Below, piece by piece: positions 1-9,769 of a DNA stretch of 64,000 nt; the first letter of the stretch is position 1; each line of letters begins with the position of its first letter. Made by a program: the position numbers and the translations under genes. The notes beneath the pieces were generated by a model. It saw only the letters and a list, made by a program, of their open reading frames with translations, was not told the origin of the DNA and made no database searches. Source of the DNA: Balanoglossus misakiensis (Eukaryota; Hemichordata); assembly GCA_040954595.2 (NCBI GenBank), contig CM082585.2:4464001-4528000 (forward strand). The letters run 5' to 3'.

Positions 1-416
1 GCAGTAATGGTTTGTTTACATGCCCGTAAATCTGAATAGTAATATTAGCAAACAGTTCAGTGAATACAACATTTTGCGTAACTCAAGTTCCGGGGCTCCT
101 AGTGGGACATTTTCGTAAATTTTGACGGTTTTCGTGAGTTCGTTGGTAATATTATGGAAATAACCGACTCCGCCCTGGCCATTAACGTGTGTTTATGGGC
201 GTGGGCTCGAGGAACGCCCAAATTCATGGGCTCCGAAGCCTCGCTCATGAATTTTTGGCTTTCCCCTCGCCCTTGCCCAGAAACAAACGTTAATGGTCAG
301 AGCGTCGTCCATTATTGCTAAATTAAGTTTCCTGGTGGCCAATGGCACAAAGCTTTTGTTGAACCTCAGCTTAGAACACTTGAGGCAATGATATCTACGA
401 CCTGAGGGTAACATAA
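1..416 (+). repeat. Terminal part of a 2.1-kb repeat unit with a hairpin
   Basis: This sequence matches, with scattered substitutions, the right end of the units of the tandem array at 13048-22514 (for example 14850-15170). It includes the long inverted repeat at 177-298, whose arms begin with CCATTAACG and end with CGTTAATGG. The match fades near 330. It indicates that a further unit or array lies to the left of the window and that copy A of the segmental duplication was flanked by the same repeat as copy B. No ORF here looks coding. Confidence 0.8.
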
Positions 417-1272
417 TGTTTCAAAGCCTGAATACAATGGATGGTTTACATCAGCAGTGTTCGCACAAGCTTTTCTCAGTGTTGCATTATCCGCAAGCTC
501 TAAGAGAACCGGTGTGGGTCTCCCAATAGTCTAAGATGCTGTGTGAGAAATTTTCAACAGCTTGTTGGGGTTAACGGTGGATGGCAAAATGGCATAATTG
601 GCATATCTGAGTGTTCTACAGTATGTACGGTGGCACTCTTTTTTTCACGTGTGCCACCCACTGCATTTATTACAGCCATGAGTGGATCGGCCATTGTGTC
701 TTATGTTTCTCAGTCAACATTCATGCCCCTCCGACGAACTATAAAAAACATGACACAATAAGATTATGTTTCAAAACCCTCCTCTCGTGAGAAGGGAACC
801 CCCTCTCACACCCCTCCATGCACTTTTCACTCCATTTATTCTCTGTAATGACACAATGACACAAACCCTGTTTCGTTCATGTGTACATACTGATCTTAGG
901 GAGCATGCAGTTAATACAGCCAGGAGGGGTCGGAAGTACCGTATTGCATCGTTTCTCACTTAAAATTATTGCCCCTTCAAAAAGAAAATGACGAACCCTT
1001 GAACGTGCCATAGTGAGATTACATTTCAAAACCTTCCTATCGTGGAAGAGGAAAACCTCTCCCACACCAATCTACTCTAGCTGTTCTCATCCCCTTCATT
1101 TCCTATAATGAGTGCTAGCATGAAATGAACCCTATCTTCTTAAATATAAATGTAATATAGAGATGGGAAGAGGGGGGGGGGCTGAGAAAAAGATATTTTT
1201 AGCGAGAGATAAGGGGAGAGAAAAAGAGAGACAGAGACATATGTGTTCCTGTGACAGAGAGAGCATAATACT
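417..1272. other. Intergenic, no gene seen
   Basis: No coding exon is recognisable. Two diverged copies of a roughly 110-bp sequence about 250 bp apart (around 765-870 and 1017-1120) share a 'tttcaaaacc' start and a CTCTC/CACACC middle. A G-run followed by AG-rich low-complexity sequence lies at 1165-1260. Confidence 0.5.
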
Positions 1273-3050
1273 TTATTTCATTAGTTTTATATAGAATGCA
1301 CTGGAATGACAAGTAAAGACTTCTTCCTTCCCCTTTGTGTCGACGTTTGATCTAGGAAAAAATTGACAACAATCTGTCAAAAATTCATCATGTATCCATT
1401 CAAGTTGTCTCATCAACGGCCGAAGAGTTTCTGTTGAAATAAAAAAATGTGACACTTGTTACCATTGATGTTTCTTGGTTGAGAAAACAGGTGCATATCG
1501 TACGTCCTCTATACTAGACTATAGTGTCATGTCTCCCAAATGTGGTAAAAAAGAGGCCTTCACGAGTCTGGTTGGGGTGTCGGTTGATGTGAAGAGACGC
1601 CGTGTGTATAGATTTCAATGTCATTGATTTTATTTAACCGAATATGAACTGAATGTCCTCGCGTGATACGGGACGGATCATTCTGGGACGTCAAACACCA
1701 GATACCATTGAAACTAACAACCTTTACAGTGGTCACAAATGGCCTTACTCGGTGATAATTCACCATTGAGATTTTCTTTGCATTCACGTTGCAACTTCGC
1801 TCTTTAGAATTGGTCTTCTCTACGAATAATGCCTTTCATCATGGCAACAATATGCTTTCAGCCGTCCTTCGTGTCCGACCATGGGTCGTACATATATATG
1901 CTGTATAGTATACTAAGAGGTTATAGTCATTCACAAGCACGTGCGTATACCGTCCTTTGAAGCGTACAGTAAAGTATATACAAAGAAGACCATTTCCAAT
2001 TTTTAGTTTGATGATTTCAAAACAATTTTACCTTTCCATTCATCCACTGTTCCAACCGCCGACGGTACAATATCCAGTTCAATGGTTCTCGGGTGTTTCT
2101 TGAACCCAAATTGCGCCACATAATCATTCAACATTTCTTCATCTCCATAAAAGGGCACCTGGTTCGGAAGATATTCCTGTTGAGTTTTAGAGAAATTTGG
2201 AGATATTCAATTGTGTTGTGTACCATAGATGGCTCTGAGAATTGGACACAAGTACATATATTTAGGTACATGTTTTATAGATATTATTTATATAGGTGGT
2301 GGATAGGATCTTTCTCTTCTGTCTTCTAATATCTCTGCTGACAATATCTGCATTTTCGTTTGTAGGTTGGTTCAGAAAATTCGCGTAAAATCGCATAAGG
2401 TCAAAATTGTTATTACTAGTCCCTAGGGATTTTGATGCTGTGATTCACCACAAACATGTAGTTGTGTACATTTCTGATGGTCAACAAGGTTGCAGAAGAA
2501 ATGCTTAGATGTTTGGGGGTCGTCCCATATGCGGCTGCGGGTATATCATCCCAAATGACGCACTCGCCACTCGCTACACTGTACACCAGGGCGAACAATG
2601 CGTTGTTACTTTTATCGCATTTTCAGGTGACTTTCATGATATAACGTGTTGGATGGCATAGTCTTCATGGAGAGAAAGGCCACGCATGCGCAGTTTGGAC
2701 GACCCTCCCTTTAAGTTAAAATGCCAAATTTACCTTGAGATACTGATTCCATTTGGGTAGATGTGTACATCCACTGTACATTCTTGAGAAATCATCTTTG
2801 TCATTCTTGACCCACAAAGTAATAGCAACAGTGCCATCTTGCTTAAGGCACCAGAATATATTTTCAAGCGCCCTTTCTCTTTTCTTCATCCATTCCATAA
2901 CATAATTGGAGGACACCTTCGTAAATTTGTCTTTAAAGTTGCCAAAGCTATCTTGCAGTAAGGTGACATCTGCGACAAGGTATTCTGTTTTCCCCTCGAC
3001 TGAATTGTTTTGACGTGCATACTTGATTGCCTTAGCAGATATATCGATTC
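1273..3050 (-). pseudogene. JHAMT-like SAM methyltransferase, copy A, lacking its first exon
   Basis: Three minus-strand exons splice in frame: 3050-2734, 2176-2032 and 1430-1273, with GT-AG borders and phases 1-0-1. The first begins with GIDIS, the post-motif-I acidic strand of class I SAM methyltransferases, followed by a YFVADVT segment and an NYVMEWM stretch typical of juvenile-hormone-acid-methyltransferase-like proteins. The last ends HSSAFYIKLMK and stop. The N-terminal exon with the SAM-binding motif (VLDVG) is present in copy B at 25400-25229, but the matching DNA is missing here: about 540 bp are deleted near 3093. All three exons are open, so decay may be recent, or another 5' exon may be used. 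Family-level assignment is good; the substrate is unknown. Confidence 0.7.
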
Positions 3051-3423
3051 CTATAGTTTAAAAAAATGCATTTTACAAGCTCACAGCTTATTGCGCTAGT
3101 ATGACATGCAATTTATGTCACTAGAACCAGTAGTGCACTAAGCAGACCTTTTCCTCTTTCCAAGAGAGCAAACGTTTCTTGATCTTCTTTGGTCCTCTGT
3201 GACACCTTTCACTGTGCACAACTGATCATTTAGTGTTATACCTACGCCGCAGAGTCTCCAGTTTCTTGTAATAGTCTAGGGAAACATAAAAGGGTGAACT
3301 TTTTTCCTAATTTGCAGTATAAAGTTGAGGGAAAGGGACCATGGTCCCTACCTCACTTGGAAGATAATAAATTACTTCATTTTTCCTTCCAGGAAACACG
3401 TGGTTGTCTGGAGCTTATTAAAA

Positions 3424-6210
3424 ATGAAAGTATTGATAAATGTTGCGTGTGTCTTGCTAACCGTGAAGTCAATAACAGGTATTCATTTACAATCCTGTTT
3501 GATTGTGTGTGTGTTCATAGAATCTGATTGTGAGTGCTTGATTTATTGATTCATTTGAACTTGATTTCTGTTGTTCAGGGGTCGGAAGAAGAATTCTAAA
3601 CTACAACTTTCATTTATATTTTTTTCTTTCTCTCGAAGCATGTGACCCGCAATGGGACAACTTCAAGGAAGGTTGTTACTATGCCTACCAATCTCAAGTG
3701 TACACGTACACAGAAGCCAGGACTGTGTGCACTGGCAAAGGTGGGACGCTAGTCATGATAAATGATAGTGAAGAAAATGCATTTCTGAAAGGTAAGTGAC
3801 CACAAACAAATCAATCGATGTATAGACCTTACTGTCTTTTTCTATTCAGCTGTGTGTGTCATGTGTCGTCGTCGAATTCATTAAGTTGGATTTTTTTCCA
3901 AAGATTGATAGCACATAAGATTTTCATATACACAGTGTGTTATTTGAATCAAAACCCCTCTAAGTACTGCTTTTGTTCCAAATAAGCAACGAGCTGTATT
4001 TCTTTCTTGACGACATGATAAATTAGTTAGGGGGACCACCAAGGCATGCAGTAACTCATCATTAACACAAATGCAACATTCACGTCTATCCAAATCAGGC
4101 TTCACACTTGGTACAACTAATCTATGGATTGGTTTGAATGATATGGAGGATGAAGGAGATTGGAAATGGGAAGACGGTTCTAAGGTAATTAATATTTCTT
4201 CGAATTAAAACACTATTGCGTGTTTGTGTAAACAACATTTCTTTACTGCATAGATTTTATTTGCATATATTTTATTAACAGTCACAAGACCAATTGTGTA
4301 AGTTAACTGAATAAATCAGCTACAGTACTGAGATTTTATGAGTGTACATAAGATAATAGTAAATGAGGGAAACGTATTTACAAATAAAACACCGCCAAAA
4401 TGCCGACATTTGCAAAAACATATTCTACATTGTGGTAACCTGGTGTTGAAGTATTTTGCAATTGTCACATGCATGTTTTGTACGTCAATAATTCTTCGGT
4501 TCCAAAATTGTAATATATGTAAATGGTAATTAGGTAACTATCTGTCATGTCCGGCACAGATATCATACAAAAATTGGATTAGAGCAGAACGGCCTAGTGA
4601 AAATGGTATCAGACCCAAAGATGGCATGAAAGACTGTGCCATATTGTCTGTTGTGGATGATGGTCGATGGAAACCTGTTGATTGTAGGAAACGATTGGGA
4701 TTCGTCTGTGAAAAACCATTTTGTGAGTAACCTCTCTTCCGAGCAAATGCTTAATACTGAAAACGTCTTTTTGTTTACAATATCCCACCAAAAGAACACA
4801 GTTTGGCAAATCCTGTTGGTGAAAAATCACATTGGTCATCATTTGGTCTTCATGTCTTTAATTGTCAGTTGGTGAATACAGGTTCACCCAGTCTGTGAAC
4901 ACCCAACTGAAATTATACTCAAGAAAATAAATCAAATCCATCATGCGGACAATGTCACATGCTCTAGCTACGAAAAGGCATCCGGCAGGTCCTTAGTTAC
5001 CAAGCCTCCTTGTACAAAAGTTAAGCTTACGTGTAACAATCATAGATGTCAAGGCAAACGACTCTCAGTGACATTATCTCATTTCAGTGGTCTGCAGTGT
5101 CACTGCTGTCGGTGTGGAGAGTGGAATCATACCAGACTCGCAGATGACAGCGAGCAGCACTTATGACTCTGTCCACATGGCTTTTCAAGGCAGACTCAAT
5201 ATTGTCGTGGCTGTTGGATCTTCCGCTTGGTGTTCCAAAGATAGGCGAATTGGAGAGTGGTTACAGATTGATCTGGGTAGCGTGCAAAAGGTTGCTGGCG
5301 TAGCCACACAAGTAGGTTTACCTGATTAAGGTAGTAGTATTTAAATAGATGATGAAGGGGGAAAATAATGTACAAATTTAGACCTTTCTAATTTAGGCCC
5401 TATATGAAAAATATGCGTATGCATTTTTCTCCATTTGGGCAACAAGCTAGTCCAGGCATTCAAGTTGGTGTTCATCCCGGAATTATTTATCAGGTTATAT
5501 TTCAGGTACCAATTAATGTCCCATGCACATAGTGCCGTTTAGCCCATGGAGTTTGTTTCTAAAACATTCGATGTACAAAGGAATTTAGATTTTTAAGTGC
5601 ATATTCCCCCAATGTACGTGCGAAATCTCTAGCTCCAACGTACGTTGTAAATATACTGTGTGACAGCTGCTGTTTATATTAGCTTGAGGAAAGTGTGTTT
5701 AGGCCAGGAAAAGGATTATCATTTTAAATTCATTCTAATTACTACCAGGGGCGGCATGATTCACCCCAGTGGGTTACGAAGTTTGCATTAGCATATGAAG
5801 ACAAGAACGGTGCATGGAAGTATATCGTGGACGGTAATGGCATCCAAAAGGCACGTTATACGAACTAATTGTTTCATATCTCGATCTCTCTCTCCCTCCC
5901 CCCCACTCTCTCTCTCTCCCTCCCTCCCCCCTCCCTCTACAAGATTATATTTGACCTATGTTTGAATATTTCAAGTCTTGAATGTTGTGTGCGTTTGTTA
6001 TGTGTCTGACACAGTCTGGTGGTCAATTTATCCCACCTAATGTTAGGTTATATGTTTTATTTGTAGGTGTTTGAAGCTAATTCTGACGCCTATACAATTG
6101 TCTACCACAACTTGGTAGAAGACCGCTTCACTGCTAGGCTTGTACGGTTTTACCCGCTTAACTGGATAACCCACATTTCCATGAGGGTTGAAATCTATGT
6201 ATGCAAATAA
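3424..6210 (+). CDS. Secreted C-type lectin / F5-8C (discoidin) protein, paralogue A
   Basis: Seven exons join to a 308-residue protein: 3424-3478, 3639-3791, 4099-4184, 4560-4722, 5088-5311, 5749-5850 and 6067-6210. Exon 1 encodes a signal peptide (MKVLINVACVLL). Exons 2-4 form a long-form CTLD with six cysteines and a WIGLND motif. The sugar/calcium positions are degenerate: no EPN or QPD, and RWKP where WND is usual. Exons 5-7 form an F5/8C domain with GEWLQIDLG and a terminal EIYVCK, the first and last cysteines presumably pairing. Reading frames are kept across all joins. Intron 6 starts with GC rather than GT. The protein is probably extracellular, with a non-classical ligand. An optional alternative last exon lies at 6800-6910. 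Confidence 0.88.
5851..6066 (+). other. GC-AG intron in lectin gene A
   Basis: The exon preceding this intron ends AAAAG and is followed by GCACGT. Ignoring this donor would read into a stop within a few codons, whereas joining to TTGTAG|GTG at 6067 keeps the F5/8C frame. The same donor is present in copy B (28222). The inverted paralogue uses a normal GT donor at the same position, so the GC form arose after that split or was lost there. Confidence 0.8.
5880..5940 (+). repeat. CT-rich low-complexity tract
   Basis: The tract is runs of TCTC and CCCTCC within the GC-AG intron. It is also present with different length and phasing in copy B (about 28253-28320), as expected of a slipping microsatellite. 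Confidence 0.85.
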
Positions 6211-6331
6211 CATGGCTCTCAAACTGGCTGCGGGCTCTCCCTGCAGTTCTAGATGGTGTTTGTTTTTGTGTGTGCACTTATTACTAGTAGTAGCGTTTTT
6301 TATGTGTCAACTGAACGATGTCGATTATTAA

Positions 6332-6677
6332 AGGGACAAAGTCTCTCTCTCGCTGCCCTTTTTCCATTAATTATATTTGATAAGAGACAACGTTTGTTAT
6401 TCTACATGTAGATATATAGTGAATGAACATTCAACCACACACAACTTCCATCCCTTTTATAGACAGGAGAGTGAAAAAACTCGCCAAAATAAATAATCGT
6501 TCTTTACCATTTATTCATTTTGGGCGAGTTTTTACTCTCATATCATACAAGTGGGATGGAAGTTGTGTGTGGTTGAACATTTATTCACTATATATCCACA
6601 TGTACATTAACATAAACAGTGTCTTGTATCAAACATAATTAATGGGAAAAGGCCAGCGAGAGAGAGACTTTGTTCCT
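6332..6677. mobile_element. 346-bp TTAA foldback MITE, copy 1
   Basis: The ends are AGGGACAAAGTCTCTC and its complement, flanked by TTAA on both sides (6328-6331 and 6678-6681). Almost the whole element folds on itself around CTCGCC/GGCGAG arms. Copy B of the duplication has the uninterrupted target (ATTATTAACTTG near 28712), proving insertion in copy A. The TTAA target duplication is that of piggyBac-type transposases. No ORF for a transposase is present, so it is non-autonomous. Other copies are at 20829, 37696, 43147 and 52772. Confidence 0.93.
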
Positions 6678-6799
6678 TTAACTTGTTTTACACAAAGCCC
6701 TAAAAACAAAAACAAAAACAAATACTTATACATCGCAATTCATGAGATCAGTATATAGACACATTTCAAAGCCGCCATCTCTTTTATATCACAGGGCAG

Positions 6800-6910
6800 T
6801 CATTGGAGTGGGACTGTGGTATGAATGGCATCCTGTACCGTACTTGTAGGCCTTGTAGGGCTTCTAATGGGTTGAAAATCAAGTGCTACTTACTACCAAA
6901 GTGGTACTAA
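6800..6910 (+). CDS. Candidate alternative terminal exon with four cysteines (gene A)
   Basis: After GGGCAG at 6794-6799 a 36-residue open frame follows, containing CGMNGILYRTCRPC and a later KIKC, and ends in TAA at 6908. The frame is phase 0, compatible with direct splicing from exon 6 (phase 0 end at 5850), which would replace exon 7. An AATAAA lies at 6998-7003. Copy B keeps the ORF (28831-28941) with a W-to-G change and one silent change. I do not recognise the motif. It could instead be a last exon of an otherwise lost gene. Confidence 0.45.
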   Translation, partial: SLEWDCGMNGILYRTCRPCRASNGLKIKCYLLPKWY

Positions 6911-7158
6911 AATGTGTACGTAATATGCTTTGAAATGTTTAAGTTTTGGAAGAATTAGAGTTTATTGCCGAATCGCATGACATCTTAATATCCGAATAAT
7001 AAAAATGACAACCCCGAATGAACACAAAGAAAGCACGAACAATGGGTCGAAAAGTCCTGCGATTTTCAAAATGACGTCCATTGACGATCTGTACTCGTTG
7101 TTTTAAGAATCGAAATATACAGCTTTTGTCTTATACAATATCTGCAGGTTCAGCTTAA

Positions 7159-7598
7159 ACCCCGGTGCGGGGTATAAAAGACCCCCCAAATCAATGGCGA
7201 ATCTTAATGCCGTTTGACTGACAACAGACAACACCAACGATCTTGGCTCTATGAAAATCGGCCCAAACAGGTCCAAGAATAAAGAATTACACCACTCAAC
7301 GACAGTAGTTGGCTTTATAAACACACACAACATAAAGTTATCGACGAAAAAGGACACGAGCTTTTGAAAGAACGATGATTTTGGGAGAAATCTGGTTTCA
7401 GTGCTTTTCAGAAGCGTCCCTGGGAAACAATAACCACGCCATTCAAACAGTTGTCAATCGCGTGGAAGTGTGAAGTGTTCAATTATTTTCTGTGTACATG
7501 AGATCAATTATACAGTCGTTATGCACGACTACCACTCCCAAATAAACAACTATACAAACACACGTTAATCCGAATCCCTGGCCTTTCCGCACCGGGGT
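7159..7598. mobile_element. 440-bp TTAA-flanked non-autonomous element
   Basis: The terminal inverted repeats are ACCCCGGTGCGG / CCGCACCGGGGT, flanked by TTAA at 7155-7158 and 7599-7602. Copy B reads straight through (CAGCTTAAATACG near 29184), giving the empty site. There is no transposase. The TTAA duplication suggests mobilisation by a piggyBac-type enzyme, but the TIR differs from the 346-bp family. Confidence 0.9.
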
Positions 7599-7701
7599 TT
7601 AAAAACGTTTAATGGTACATGTAAGACAATTGCTCAGTGGCTCAGTTATTATATGCATGATAAAATGCGCCCTCTTTTGGTGAACTCTTCCTACAAGACT
7701 A

Positions 7702-7950
7702 GTCTGGTCCCTTGCCCCATTCCCACCGCTGGCTGCGCTACGCTAAAGGAAAGGGGTCAGGTACGCGCTATAGTAAACATGGCTCTCATTGGCGTGCGGA
7801 CATTGGAGGCATCCATCTCGCTTATGATCACGTGGGCTTTGTTTCATTATTATATTCGGGCCAGGTTTTTAACCAAGATGGTGGCCCGTACCTGACCCCT
7901 TTCCTTTAGAGTAGCGCAGCCAGCGGTGGGAATGGGGCAGGGGACCAGAT
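7702..7950. mobile_element. TA-flanked MITE with ~60-bp inverted ends
   Basis: The left end is GTCTGGTCCC and the right end GGGACCAGA, with TA on each side. The inverted arms include the CCACCGCTGGCTGCGCTACG segment. A weaker outer inverted pair (GGTGAACTCTTCCTAC at ~7679 and its complement at ~7987) suggests it sits inside a second foldback. The TA target points to a Tc1/mariner-type source. It is present in both segmental copies (B copy 29289-30761, interrupted), so it predates the duplication. Confidence 0.8.
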
Positions 7951-8423
7951 TACATGCAAGCCAAGGTAAGTGGTCAGGCAGGCGGTAGGAAGAGTTCACC
8001 ATAAGAGGGCGTATCGCGCAAGCAGAGCAGCCTGAGAAAGGTTAGAATCGCACCGGTAAGAGAAAGGCAGAATAAGAAAAAGAGGCTGACCGACGACAAT
8101 TTTTTCGGTTTCTATCATATCCATGAATAAATCCCTGTGGTTATACCAGTATATTTTATTGACAGCATTTTCTGTATCTACACGAGATTTCATGAAGTCA
8201 TTAAAAATGCAAAAAAACTGCTAAGTGGCCCACTTTCCCGTTAAGGCCAGATTCTACGCCGTGCAACATTAAAACCCTCAATGTTAGCCATAACGTTTAT
8301 TGAAATAATAAATGAAGATTGGTGTCGCAGGTGTGCAGTTCGTTTCCTTGAATCAAACGCACACTGGAAGTCGCGGGGTCAGAATATTGAGTGTTTCATG
8401 GTACAAATCATCCCATGCACCTA

Positions 8424-8730
8424 TTGCTGCAGTTTGCAGCCCCTCCATCTCCCCTGGACGATTTTTGGTTTTGCGGGGAGAGGGCGGGGCTGCAGGTCCC
8501 AGCTATTCTAAACCGCACAACGAGCGACCGAGATTTTAGGCCGGAGCGAATTTCTACACTCCAGACATCTCCAGTCAACAATTTTCCACATTTTTTTCGC
8601 CAAATCGGTCCCGGAACCCATTCCACGCTTGCCTAGCAAAGGATGTCATGGTATTTGTCGATTTTGCCTATGTTTTCCCAGTTCTTCAACCAAAATCGGC
8701 AATGGGTTTCAAAACAGCCGCCATCTTGAC
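8424..8730. mobile_element. Deleted copy of an 880-bp foldback element
   Basis: The sequence starts TTGCTGCAGTTTGCAGCC and runs parallel to the element at 48803-49678, including the stretch ending GCCGCCATCTTGAC. The right inverted end is missing, and so is the 512-bp nested insertion seen in the other copy. This gives the empty site for that nested insertion. Confidence 0.8.
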
Positions 8731-9769
8731 TTGTATACTTGGAAGCCGACAGCTTGGCTGATTCCCAATATTATTCAAGTTCCATTAGCTGTAACTGTTG
8801 GCGATATTTTCAGTGTTAAAGTTCAATGTAACGAATAGCTGCGATTTCTTTGTTGATCCCCTGAAGCATGAACAACCAACATTATGTACCGTACAGCCAG
8901 CATTTTAGTTGAAGAAACTTTAATTCAAGTCTGGACTGGAACTCGTTTAAGTATAACACTTGGTTGTTACACTTAATTGGACATTTTAAACAAGCAGTCA
9001 ATACTGGATAGCTGATCATGCTGTTTAGCGAATAGAAGAAATTGTACTTGATATAGAACAAAAATGATGGGGGAAAAAGCCCAAAGTTATGTTACAGATA
9101 TTCGGTTAATGGGATCTTGAGTGTGGCTCAATGAGATTGACATGCAAAATTACTAAAGGACCAGTGGCAGTGTAGCATGATCTAAACATCAAGCTTTGAT
9201 CATCATAGAAGCATTGTGCTTTCCATGATGATCTTTGCCTGTTTTATATGTAATATCGCAAACATATTGTCAGGACAAGTCTAACAGTTGCCCAACATAA
9301 AAGTGGCCTTATGGTATATGTATATAAGTCAACTAATGGTAACTTCAAACAAACAATGACCTGACCATATTATGATGTTAAAACACACAATTTAATTCAC
9401 ATTCCCTAAAAAATAGGAAATAATTACTGAGAACAAAGCCAAACAATATTCTATATTTGTATCATGGAAATTTAACAGCATGTACTAGTAGTAAAATTTG
9501 CCAAATGTTGCATCATAGGTCCTCAATCTTTGATATCATATGGCATCTTAACAATCACAATGCCACACATACTTTCTTTCAAAACCAGTTAATCAATTTA
9601 TCGACTGTTCGGAAACCTTAATATAGAAGTTACACACAAAGTTCAGTGTTATGTGCTTTGGAGGCTAGCTGGCAGAATTACCGGTTTATATACAAGGGCA
9701 CAATTCTTTGAGTGTTAGTGGTATATGACATCTAATGAAATGTTACAATCAGCTCAACATTAATCCACT
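8731..9769. other. Intergenic, no gene seen
   Basis: AT-rich sequence between the foldback element and the 3' end of the inverted lectin gene. I see no coding exon or repeat here. It presumably includes the 3' UTR of the minus-strand gene. Confidence 0.5.

Larger units (their letters stand above)
1664..8423 (+). repeat. Segmental duplication, copy A
   Basis: The stretch aligns co-linearly with 22515-31233 at what looks like about 97-98% identity outside indels. It carries the methyltransferase relic and the first lectin/discoidin gene. Relative to copy B, copy A has gained a 346-bp and a 440-bp TTAA-flanked element. It lacks two non-LTR fragments, an 800-bp insertion, and about 540 bp that in copy B hold the first methyltransferase exon. 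The duplication begins inside the methyltransferase gene, so only copy A has the terminal exon at 1273-1430. The right end abuts a foldback element at 8424. Confidence 0.9.

Noticed and set aside
7996-8193. Minus-strand ORF conserved between copies A (7996-8193) and B (30785-31039)
   Set aside because: The two copies are so similar overall that conservation says little. The frames differ in length and no domain is recognisable.
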